A stretch of DNA of 64,000 bases, from positions 6,634,001 through 6,698,000 of the forward strand of contig AP026546.1 in NCBI GenBank assembly GCA_026075535.2, read 5' to 3'. The stretch is from Tricholoma matsutake. Lineage: Eukaryota > Basidiomycota > Agaricomycetes > Agaricales > Tricholomataceae. Below the pieces are notes generated by a model. That model was not told the DNA's origin and searched no databases. It worked only from the letters and a program-made list of their open reading frames with translations. The position numbers were made by a program, and so were the translations under genes. Shown here piece by piece: positions 12,601 through 22,783 of the stretch (position 1 is its first letter; each line of letters opens with the position of its first letter).

Positions 12601-13866
12601 TTCTTCATAGATTCTGGAAAGCTTTGGCAAAAAGATTCACAAGGAGCCCACAAGATCATCGCTATCCCTGAACACCGCCTCGACATTGTTCGAGCTGCTC
12701 ACAATGACATTGGTCACAAGATGGTATTCACTACAAAAACCCTCGTTGCACTCCAATTTTGGTGGCCCAATATGAAAGCTGACATTGCATGGTACATTCA
12801 TTCTTGCCACCTATGCCAACTTCGACAAACCCAAAATCTGCTTATTCCACCCACAGTGGCAACACCAGCACCACTTTTTGGCAAAGTCTACATCGACACG
12901 ATGCAAATGCCCCCATAGAACAGATTCAAATACATCGTTCAAGGGCGATGTTCATTAACAGCCTATCCAGAATGGCAAAAGCTTTGATGTGAAAATGCCA
13001 TGACATTAGAAGACCGGATCTTCAGAGACATCATTTGTCACTGGGGGTCTCTTTATGAAATCATGAGTGATAACAGATCAGCATTTATTGCAGTGATGGA
13101 GTATCTCACAAAACAGTACCATATCAATCACATCTGAATCAGTGGTTACAATTCTTGAGCAAATGGGATCGTAGAAAGAGCACACTTCGATGTTTGACAA
13201 TCGTTATTCAAAGCAGTCGACAGAGACCAGAGCAAGTGGTCAGATGGAGCACACTCTGTCTTTTGGGCAGAATGCATAACAGTTTGCAAATGCATGGGTT
13301 GTTCGCCCTACTTCGCAGTAACAGGATCCCATCCCCTCATTCCACTCGACATCTCTGAAGCTACATATTTGCATCCACCTCCGAATTCAATACTTTCGAC
13401 AACTGACCTTATGGCACAAAGAGCTATCGCCTTACAAAATCAATCAATCGACCTCGAAAACCTTTATTCAAAGGTTTTGTTGGCCCGTCTCAAAGCTGCA
13501 AAATGATTCGAACAAGTCCACCAGAGGACTGTCAAAGACTACAACTTCGCAACAGGCAATTTAGTCCTACTTTGCAATACACAGATCGAAAAGTCACTCA
13601 ATTGCAAAATGTGACCTCGATACATAGGTCCCCTCATAGTCATCGACTGGAACTATGGAGGAGCCTACATCCTTTGCGAACTCGACGGATCAGTACTCCA
13701 TCACCCTGTTGCTGCCTTTCATCTACTTCCTTACTTAGCACAAAAATCAATTCCACTCCCTCCAAACTTCCTCAACATCAACTCAGCACGTCTCGAAACA
13801 CTTCGACAAACTTCGGACATCGACGAAGATATTCCTGATGACAATCCACACATTGAAGATGATTAA
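9641..13866 (+). pseudogene. Pol of Gypsy G2 (protease, RT, RNase H, integrase)
   Basis: The protease motif is VVDPGSSIIAMS (near 9940). RT runs at about 10640-11500 with YEPSNSSYRSHWFCVTKKDG, GGMLDLYIAFDE, LPMGWTNS and the catalytic VPYIDD. RNase H begins with ILSVDTSHIAVGFF (near 11920). The integrase zinc domain is at 12690-12830 (HNDIGHK...WWPNMKAD...CHLCQL), with core residues in KVYIDTMQMP and IMSDNRSAFIA. An acidic end stops at 13864. Many stops (for example at 11765, 12113 and 12198) and shifts in the integrase make it dead. The branch is one where RT carries PYIDD, common in mushroom genomes. Confidence 0.82.
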
Positions 13867-14320
13867 CTATTCTCTTCCTATGTTTTGCAATTACTTACCT
13901 ATGATTTTGATTTCTCTTAGTGTATCATACAAGTCGCGATATCACATTATAGCATGGTCACGCAAGCTCCAAAAGGGTTTTTTGGCCATGATGATTTACT
14001 GAGCCTTTCCCTTACTTCGTAACATTGTTTTCTTTCATTTTCTCTTACAAATGCGCTCAGAACACTTACAATGACAAGTTTCAGCAATGAATTTCATCTC
14101 AAAAAATTGTTTGGATATTTCTTTTACTCTCCTTATTTCTTATATCTTATGTTTCTGGTTCGACAAAGCATGAATTTATTATACGAAATAGCGAAAACTA
14201 AAACAATGAAATTTTACTCTTCTTCGTCCAACATTTTACCCAGTGCCACTATCTCCTGATCCAGCATACGATGCTGCATCTTTTTCTTTGCCATCTCCTC
14301 CAAAATTATTTGTCGGCGCT
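13867..14320 (+). other. G2 region between pol and the B insertion
   Basis: This is non-coding, AT-rich sequence downstream of G2 pol and upstream of the TGTAAG start of B. The 5-bp duplication GCGCT flanking B is at 14316-14320. I see no ORF of interest. Confidence 0.5.
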
Positions 14321-14746
14321 TGTAAGGGGACTAAGGGGGTGCCCTGTGTGTTTTTCCTATTTTTTATGTTCGTCCCATATTTTTCCCCACCTCATTTCCT
14401 TCTATTCTTCATTTTCTATGATTTTTCCGGATTTTATTACTAATTTTCCCTTGCTATCATGTTTGTATATGTTGACACTTTTATATTTAGAGGCGGAGTA
14501 CCCCTTCCGACACATACCCCTTGGTATGATGTCATTCGGCAGCCTTGATCCGCCTATCTCCGCCTTTTTCTATTTTTAGGTTATATTTGATTTTTGTCGT
14601 CTTCACATATACTGGGCATCAGCAAGGGGATCCTTAGAGTTTTCTCTTCGGATTTCCCTTTGCTAGGTGCGCCCCCAATGCCTGTATTATGTAGTATAAT
14701 TTTAACTTCGGATTTCCCTTTGCTAGAGGCTTAGGTTGCCCTTATA
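14321..14746 (+). repeat. 5' LTR of element B
   Basis: It is 426 bp, identical in length to the 3' LTR at 19942-20367. The two differences are CCGCC against CTGCC and TGCGCC against TGTGCC. A TATA-like CATATAC at about 14606-14612 lies roughly 25-30 bp before AGAGTTTTCT (14636-14645), which I take as the likely RNA start region because it is complementary to the primer site. Confidence 0.92.
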
Positions 14747-14748
14747 GT

Positions 14749-14758
14749 AGAAAACTCT
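14749..14758 (+). promoter_or_regulatory. Self-priming primer-binding site of element B
   Basis: AGAAAACTCT lies two bases after the 5' LTR and is the exact reverse complement of AGAGTTTTCT at 14636-14645 inside the LTR. In Tf1/sushi chromoviruses the first bases of the mRNA fold back onto the primer site and prime reverse transcription. The same pair is conserved in C (minus strand, just inside 36343) and D (30375-30384). No match to a tRNA 3' end is evident. Confidence 0.75.
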
Positions 14759-14912
14759 CCCCTAAGGCCCGAAAATCGCGAACGCGCTGCCCAAAATAGG
14801 CAGGTACGGACTGGACGACGCTTCCCAAAGCTCCACAGAGTCCCTACACACCGTTCCAGATACTCTCGCCTTTATTGCGCCGCCATTTTCGCCAAACGCG
14901 CTCCCTAGTGAC

Positions 14913-16031
14913 ATGGACGCATCAGAACGCTTCGACGCGCTTGAAAGCGACGTTTCCGGAATGCGCGCGCAAATCGACTTGCTTAAATCTACGATTGAAA
15001 ACTTCGTTAGGACCCTCCAGGCTAACCCTACGACTAATAATTCCCCCTTCACGACTCCAAGCGCACCCAACAACGATGTTTTGCCAAACGCGTCCACTAA
15101 GGAACGTGCCCAGATCAAACCGTCCCCCCCCGCCAAATTTAATGGTGCACGTGCGCAGGGACGTGCATTCCTTAATTCCTGTGAGTTATACATTAGTCTC
15201 CAGTTGCATCAATTCGTCGATGAGGCTGCAAAAATTTATTGGGCCTTCACATACATGAAATCTGAACGCGCCTATCTCTATGTGGATCGTATCCTACGTC
15301 AAACTAAAGAACTCGGTTCTCTACCTTTCTCCACTTGGGGTGACTTTCGAGCTGAGTTCGTACGCCACTTCTGCCCCCTCAATGAACGCCACCGAGCAGT
15401 GACATGACTTGAGTCATCCACTTACCACCAGGGACGTCGATCCGTGGACGACTATATCGATGAGTTCAAGGATTTGGTGGACATGGCAGGGTATGGGAGT
15501 GGGTTACCAGTGGTGGTGAAGTTCCGACGGGGGCTCAACCGAGAAATTCAGGACCAGATTGCACAGATGTTGGAAGGGCGCCCAGCGGACGATGATATCC
15601 TTGCTTGGTATGAAGCTGCTTCACTCTGTGATGAGAACCGACTCACAAATGCAGCGTTTAATGCTGCATTCCGTGCTCCAACTACCACTCATACACCCTA
15701 CACCTTCAATCGAAGCCTCCCCCACCCTAACCCCATTCCTGCTCGTCAAACTCCCACACCAGCCGTCAATATCCCAGTACCAATGGATGTTGATGCAGCC
15801 CGCAGCCGTGCACGTAAGTTGGATCTCTGCTACCGTTGTGGGGAACCTGGACACAGGGCTGGAGCGTGTCCCCATCGTCAGGATATCCGCATGCTCACCC
15901 CTGAGGGACGAGACGAACTCCTGCAAGATCTGTTGGCACTTGTAGATGTTGAGGAAGCGAAGGATCAAGTTGCAGAGGAGGTTAAGCTGGAAGTTGTAGA
16001 GGAGCAGGATTTTCCTATTCGCAGCGAGTGA
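14913..16031 (+). pseudogene. Gag of element B, one nonsense codon
   Basis: The start MDASERFDALES is chosen because it is the first ATG; the frame is also open upstream. A coiled segment follows, then a capsid-like domain (FNGARAQGRAFLNSCELYI, WGDFRAEFVRHFCP, DDYIDEFKDLVDMAG) and a CCHC zinc knuckle CYRCGEPGHRAGAC (near 15825). A Glu-rich end stops at 16029-16031. A TGA at 15405-15407 stands where sister copy C has CGA (HRAVTRLES), so a single CpG transition interrupts the gene. Confidence 0.88.
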
Positions 16032-19000
16032 ATCGTACGCCCTCACTGCCTGTCCATAACCGCTTTGAAGTCTTGTCAGTTGAATCCCTGGAGAATGAAT
16101 CCATTTCTGTGACTGCTCCCCTCTCTGACCCTTCGAAGTTGGCTAAAGACGTACCTGCTCTCCCCATCTCTCCTTCTACTCCACATCCCAAAATTAAATC
16201 ATGGGAGCGTAAACTACCACGCAAGTATATTGTGGCATCCACTCCCTCTGCACATTCCTTGAACCTAGCCATCGAACTGCAGACGACCGACACTGGACAG
16301 ATACTCGGTGTTTCTGTGCTCCTGGACTCTGGTGCGACTGGTCTCTTCATCGATTCCCATCTGGTACAACAACATCGTCTAAATACTCGCTCACTCTCAC
16401 GTCCGATACCTGTATATAACGTGGATGGATCCCCAAATGAAGCTGGTGCCATCCGAGAGGTTGCAGACCTGGTTCTCCGTTACAAAGATCATAGTGAGCG
16501 TGCCCTTTTTGCTGTCACTCAATTAGGAAAGCAAAAGGCGATTTTGGGATATCCATGGCTTCGAGACCATAACCCAGAGGTCGACTGGCGCACCGGGGAG
16601 GTTACCATGAGCCGATGTCCATCCCGCTGTCGGACGTGTTTCACAGAAGCCAGGCAAGAACGTCGTGGACAGAAGGCGGCAATACGACGAACTCAGAAGT
16701 GTCGTGCTGGACCCCTGCCTATACCTGAAGTGGAATTGGAAGGGGTTCCTGATCTAATGCCGGACTCGGATGATGATGATGAGGACCCAGAGGAAGTGGA
16801 GGAGGGTGATCGGATCTTCTACACTGTGATTCGCTCATCGCATGAGGTGTGTGCCACATCGAACATATCCCAACGCCTCGCCGAGGCCTTCCACAAAAAC
16901 AATGCTGCTAAATCCTCTACTAACTCCTTACTCCCTCATCTCCATGAGTTTGAAGACGTGTTCTCCAAGGAGTCATTCGACTCTCTTCCTGTGCGTAAGC
17001 CATGGGATCACGCGATCGAACTCACCCCCGGCGCAACCCCTTCATCCTGCAAGGTCTATCCTCTCTCTCCGGAGGAACAACGGCAGCTTGACCAGTTCAT
17101 CGACGAGCACCTGGCCTCTGGACGTATTCGACCATCGAAGTCACCCATGGCCTCTCCCTTTTTCTTTGTCAAGAAGAAGGATGGCTCACTTCGACCGGTT
17201 CAAGACTACAGAAGACTCAACAACATCACGGTCAAAAATCGCTACCCACTACCCCTCATCTCCGAACTCGTAAACCAGCTCCGTGGAGCCCGATACTTCA
17301 CCAAGCTCGATGTCCGTTGGGGCTATAATAATGTGAGGATAAAGGAGGGAGATGAGTGGAAGGCAGCCTTTCGTACCAACCGTGGTCTTTTTGAACTGCT
17401 TGTCATGTTCTTTGGCCTTACTAATAGCCCTGCCACCTTTCAGACCATGATGAACGACATCTTCCATGACCTCATCCTCGAAGGCGTTGTCTGCATCTAT
17501 CTCGACGACATCCTCATCTTCACTCGCACGGTTGAAGAGCACTGTCGCATCACGTGCCTCGTCCTAGAGCGACTTCGACGGTACAAACTCTACCTTCGTC
17601 AGGACAAATGCGAGTTCGAAAGGACCAAGATCGAGTACCTCGGCCTGATTATCTCGGAGGGTCAAGTGGAGATGGATCCTATCAAGGTAAATGGGGTCAC
17701 AGCTTGGCCTACGCCCACGAACAAGAAGGAGGTGCAGTCTTTCCTGGGCTTCATCAATTTTTATCGGCGGTTTATCAAGGATTTCTCACATCATGCACGA
17801 CCGCTGTTCGACTTGACAGGAAAGGAGGCATGGAGGTGGGATAATGCACAACAGGAGGCGTTCGAAAAGCTTAAGGAGATGGTCACTTCCGCTCCGATCC
17901 TTACCTTTGCTGACGATTCGCGTCCTTTTCGTGTAGAAGCCGACAGTTCTGACTTTGCGACGGGTGCTGTGTTGTCTCAGCAGTCTCCGGAGGACCAGAA
18001 GTGGCATCCTGTTGCGTTCTACTCCAAAAGCCTTAGTGCTGTAGAGAGAAACTACGAGATCCATGACAAGGAGATGTTGGCGATAATGCGTGCGCTTGAG
18101 GAGTGGCGACACTTCCTCGAGGGTGCCCAACACAAGGTGGAAATTTGGATGGATCACAAGAACCTCGAGTACTTCATGACGGCCAAGAAATTGAACCGTC
18201 GTCAAGCTCGTTGGTCCCTGTATCTATCTAGATTTGACTTCTCCTTGCACCACCGTCCGGGTTGCAGCATGGGGAAGACCGATGCCCTATCCCGACGTGC
18301 AGACCATGGGGATGGCAGCGGTGACAACCAAAACATTGTGCTGTTGCAGCCAGACCTGTTCACCATTCGGGCACTGGAAGGCATCGTACCCCAGGGCGAG
18401 GAGCGGGACATTCTACGTGACATTCGTCGCGCAAACCGTAGCGGTTTACATGAGGATGTTGTCGCCTGAGCTGTTAAAGAACTGAGGAAGGGATCGACCC
18501 TTTCCTTACGTGCGGCAGAGTGGGCTGAAAAGGAGGACTTGTTGTATTTCAGGGATCGCATCTATGTTCCCAATGACCCAGACCTTCGCCGGCGCATCAT
18601 ATCCCAACACCATGACTCACAGATTGCTGGCCACCCCGGACGCTGGAAGACCTTGGAGCTCACCTCACGGAACTATTGGTGGCCACAAATGTCACGGCTC
18701 ATTGGTCAGTATTGTCGCACTTGTGACCTTTGCTTACGCACCAAGGTCCCTCGTTGCAAGCCTATTGGTGAGCTACACCCTCTTCCTGTTCCAGAGAGTC
18801 GTTGGGATGTCGTCAGCATCGACTTTGTGGTGGAATTGCCAGAGTCAAACGGGTTTGATGCGGTGATGTGCACAGTTGACTCAGTGGGAAAACACGCTCA
18901 CTTCATTCCCACTCACACCACTGTCAGTGCCCTAGGTGCCGCTCGACTCTACCTCCACCACGTGTGGAAGTTACATGGACTTCCTGGTGCCTTCCTCTCG

Positions 19001-19930
19001 GATCGTGGCCCTCAGTTCATGGCAGAGTTCACTCGTGAGCTGTACCGACTCCTGGGGATCAAACTCCTCGCTTCAACTGCTTATCACCCACAAACTGATG
19101 GCCAGACGGAGCGAGTCAACCAGGAACTGGAGCAGTACATCCGCCTCTTTGTCAATGAACGCCAGGACGATTGGGATGATCTCCTTCCTTTGGCCGAGTT
19201 CGGATACAACAACCATGTCCATGCTTCCACTCAACAGACCCCTTTCCTCTTAGACACTGGACGACATCCACGCATGGGATTTGAACCTCGCCAAACTCCC
19301 TCACACATCGAGACAGTGAATGAGTTCACAGAACGCATGAGGGATAGCTTGGAGGAGGCAAGGGCAGCCTTAGCAAAGGCGAAGGACGACATGGCGCGAT
19401 TTTACAACCAGCGCCACTCCCCAACCCCTCAGTACAAGGTTGGTGATCGAGTTTATCTTGACTCCAGTGACATCTCCACTACACGTCCATCCAAGAAACT
19501 CGCTCATCGCTTCTTGGGACCTTTCCCCATTGTCAAGTGCGTTGGAACACATGCCTATCGTCTATGCCTCCCAGCCTCCATGTCCAGACTCCATCCCGTC
19601 TTCCATGTCGTCAAATTGCTTCCAGCTCCCCCAGATCCGTTCCCGGGATGCCATTCACACCCACCACCACCACCTACAGTGATCGAGGGAGAACCCCAAT
19701 ATGAAGTCGAGTCAATCTTGGACAGCCGTTTGCGTTGAGGAAAACTCCAGTATTTGGTACATTGGAAGGGTTATGGGTATGAGGAGAACTCATGGGTCGA
19801 AGAGTCTGACGTAAATGCCCCTCGGTTAATCAAGGAATTCCACCGATGGCACACTGCTGCACCGCGTCGCATTCAAGTCACGGACTTTGGTCGTATACGA
19901 TTTCGAATGCATCGGGGCGATGCATCTTAG
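16028..19930 (+). pseudogene. Pol of element B (protease, RT, RNase H, integrase, chromodomain)
   Basis: The frame is -1 relative to gag and opens at about 15986 without an ATG, so it is probably expressed by frameshifting as Gag-Pol. The protease is LLDSGATGLFID (near 16330). RT has SPFFFVKKKDGSLRPVQDYR, TKLDVRWGYNN, FGLTNSPATFQ and YLDDILIFT. RNase H is RVEADSSDFATGAVLSQ. The integrase zinc domain is AGHPGRWKT...CRTCDLC, and the core has SIDFVVELP, LSDRGPQFMAEF and QTERVNQELEQ. The C-terminal chromodomain is YEVESILDSRL...[17 protein letters not shown]. It ends at a TAG at 19928. TGA codons interrupt it at 18467-18469 (also in copy C) and 19736-19738 (CGA in copy C). Confidence 0.92.
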
Positions 19931-19941
19931 AGAGGGGGTGA

Positions 19942-20367
19942 TGTAAGGGGACTAAGGGGGTGCCCTGTGTGTTTTTCCTATTTTTTATGTTCGTCCCATA
20001 TTTTTCCCCACCTCATTTCCTTCTATTCTTCATTTTCTATGATTTTTCCGGATTTTATTACTAATTTTCCCTTGCTATCATGTTTGTATATGTTGACACT
20101 TTTATATTTAGAGGCGGAGTACCCCTTCCGACACATACCCCTTGGTATGATGTCATTCGGCAGCCTTGATCCGCCTATCTCTGCCTTTTTCTATTTTTAG
20201 GTTATATTTGATTTTTGTCGTCTTCACATATACTGGGCATCAGCAAGGGGATCCTTAGAGTTTTCTCTTCGGATTTCCCTTTGCTAGGTGTGCCCCCAAT
20301 GCCTGTATTATGTAGTATAATTTTAACTTCGGATTTCCCTTTGCTAGAGGCTTAGGTTGCCCTTATA
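19942..20367 (+). repeat. 3' LTR of element B
   Basis: It starts TGTAAGGGG right after GAGGGGGTGA, the polypurine tract region, and ends CCCTTATA before the GCGCT duplication. It matches the 5' LTR except at two CpG-to-TpG positions. Confidence 0.92.
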
Positions 20368-20871
20368 GCGCTGCTCTATGCCCAACACGCCCTCGTCACC
20401 ATCTCAGATTTCCTGCCCCTTCCCTTTCCTGTCTGACTTTGTCCGACCCTGCAACCTCGAAGGCCCTGCCTCTGGTGCCAACGAAGGACTGACGACTCGA
20501 ATTCAAGGTACTATACATTATGAAATATTAGCAAACACTTCGAAAGACATGGATCGGTGGCTTACCTGGTTTCGGACACTCCGAAACCTTTTCCCCACAA
20601 CTCCCTTCAGCCTTCTTTCCTTTTACCTTATGAACCCCCTGCCTTGAAACACCCCCTGCCTTGAAACACCCTCCCAATAGCATCCTTGTGACTCTTGCAT
20701 GCATTTGTGGCACTTCGCTGCTCCTTCATCTATGACACACATAGGCTGGCTCTTGAAACTAGAGCATCAATCGCACTACAGATGTTTCATTAGTTTCGAA
20801 ATTGTTGCAAAACATTTCATATGACTCACTGGTCCTTTGAACTCGAGAAGTCCCCCCTCCTCAAATCTCGC

Positions 20872-21594
20872 TCATTTAGCGGTGATTCCTTGTTCGCCAT
20901 CATTGTCATCTTTGTCAAGGTCCTCCTCCATCGCCTGCCACTTTTGGGTGCCCAGGATAATGACTGGGTCTTCGTCCACCTCCTGATTCTCCTCCCCAAC
21001 TTCTGCTACCCAAATCACCTCACTTTCTGCCTGCAAAGCTAAATTCTGCCTCTTCAGATCGTCCTTTAAAATAGTCTTTGCCCAAACCTCGGCGATGAGA
21101 ATAGCTTGAGTAGACTCGAGAGCTTTCCATCGTTCATCGAGCTTGGCAGCTTTCACTGCTGCTGCCTCACGCTGAAATGCTTCCGCCTCCTCCCAAAGCT
21201 TTGCCTCCGCCTCTGCAGCTTCCTCCAGTGCCTTTGCCTCTGCTGCTTCTGCTTCAGACTTTGCCTGAGCAGCCCTGGCCTCTTGCTCCTCTTGTTTGAC
21301 TTCATCTGCTAGGTCCTGGAATAAAACCTCAATGCCCTAAGAAAGCCACTCCCAACGTGCCAGAGGAGTGTACAAATTGAATACCTTGTCCACAACCTTT
21401 TGAACGGCCCGCAAACGGGATTCCTCAACATCATCCGTGAGATTGTTGTATTCGTACTACAAAAAGTCATTGGCATCCAAAACCATCTCAGAAAAAGCGT
21501 CGACACTCACCATTTTTTCACAAAAATCTCGCCCCCAAACTTTGAAATCAATATCCAACTTCAGGCATGGACTTCGTGTGTTCGAGGATGTCAT
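20872..21594 (-). pseudogene. Antisense ORF of Gypsy G2: Ala/Glu-rich coiled-coil protein
   Basis: A minus-strand frame of 241 codons lies between the G2 integrase and its 3' LTR. It starts MTSSNTRSPCLKLDID at 21594 and has two TAG codons (after ANDFL and after WEWLS). The middle is a long Ala/Glu/Lys coiled coil (EEAAEAEAKLWEEAEAF and neighbours), then KLDERWKALEST. The tail is acidic (EDLDKDDNDGEQ). I recognise no family. Low-complexity sequence can leave chance frames open, but the ATG start, the even coiled-coil pattern and the lack of frameshifts argue for a former gene. Confidence 0.5.
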
Positions 21595-21774
21595 GTTCAA
21601 ATTCAAGGAGTAGTGACATGATCAGAGGATGTAAGAGATGAGTTCGACTCAAAGATGGGAGAAAAAGAGCGAGGTTTTTGAGTTACCTTTATAGGTTTTT
21701 TAACATGATCATGGATTTGGCATGTGACTCCAATCGGCTGACTGGGACAGTCAGGATTTCAGTAAGGGGGAGGA

Positions 21775-22779
21775 TGATAGGTCCACTATGGCAGCAGAGC
21801 TCTGAAATCAAGAAATCATACTCGGACACCTCCTTCCCAAAGTCCTACAATTTTGTGAATGCTTATGAATGCCTACGAATGCATGAAACAATGAAACGAT
21901 ACTTTGAAATGTCTCAAAAGACTTTGAACTATTTTGAACGACTTCAGCCGCCATATTCCTACCGTACCAAACCTTGAACACACGCTCCCACCATTACACA
22001 CACTAACACATCGCGTTCCCGCCACCACAAACACAAAGAAACACAATGGCTAGCAACTTAGCATGCATTGAGGCATTTTTCGACGTATTCATGATTTATT
22101 GGAACCACAAGACAAGGAGATTTGATATATCATGTCTATGGCACGTTTCTTTCTTATCATTTTCTCATTTACTTCATGATTTCGATACCTTGTTCACTGC
22201 CTCACATTTACCACATGTTTTGCCTCATGGCCTTTTACCTTCTTAGTACTATCTCTCTAAAACATATATAGTTTGGTGTATTTACTGTCGAGACAACAGA
22301 AAATCGTCTTCTCACATCACCTATCATCTGACTTAAGGGTTTAACTCTTGAGTTTTAGCTCAGTCTTCATTCGAACTCACTCAAGTATTCTGCGAACTAC
22401 GTCATTTCGCCACATAGTTTCTCAAAATTCTTGTCACATTGTCTACCTACTGTGTCATTGTCTCTTACCTCACTTTCAACTATCGTCACCATCTCCCAAA
22501 CTTGTGAAACCATTTTGGAGATTCTCGAACTTCTCCACATCACTGCTAAACTCTCTTGTATCGTTTCGGAATGCTTCATAGTGTTTTGTGTTACTTTGGA
22601 TGGCTTCGCAGAACTTTGCACAGCCTAATACTGCTTCGCAATGTCTTACAGTACACTTACCGGCCTTTGGATAGCACGGTAATATTCAGTACTACCTCAC
22701 AACCTTTCTCTGACTCGTGTTATATCTCCTAAGACCAGTTTAGTTGGTTTTGGTTGAGTTTCCAAGTTGAGCATCATCA
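21775..22779 (+). repeat. 3' LTR of Gypsy G2
   Basis: It is 1005 bp, begins TGATAGGTCC after the purine tract AAGGGGGAGGA and ends AGCATCATCA. It is followed by GCGC, the likely 4-bp target duplication. Confidence 0.88.
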
Positions 22780-22783
22780 GCGC

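Larger units (their letters stand above)
14321..20367 (+). mobile_element. Young chromodomain Gypsy element B, near complete
   Basis: Both LTRs are 426 bp (14321-14746 and 19942-20367) and differ at two positions, both C-to-T in CpG. The perfect 5-bp duplication GCGCT lies at 14316-14320 and 20368-20372. Ends are TGTAAGGG and CCCTTATA. Gag and pol are nearly complete, with an integrase ending in a chromodomain, so this is a chromovirus. The primer site matches an internal LTR segment (Tf1/sushi-type self-priming). Only three TGA stops break the coding region. C and D in this window are relatives. Confidence 0.95.
6756..22779 (+). mobile_element. Gypsy retrotransposon G2, nested in Copia A and itself split by B
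   Basis: This is a Ty3/Gypsy element in the order LTR, gag, protease, RT, RNase H, integrase, antisense ORF, LTR. LTRs are 6756-7751 and 21775-22779, beginning TGATAGGTCC and ending AGCATCATCA. The flanks GTGC (6752-6755) and GCGC (22780-22783) look like a 4-bp duplication with one C-to-T change. Removing one copy restores the Copia frame (D-A-C-A-A-S-T-P). A polypurine tract (AAGGGGGAGGA) precedes the 3' LTR. A tRNA-type primer site (TGGAGCCCACCG) follows the 5' LTR. Element B is inserted at 14321. All coding parts carry stops. Confidence 0.88.
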
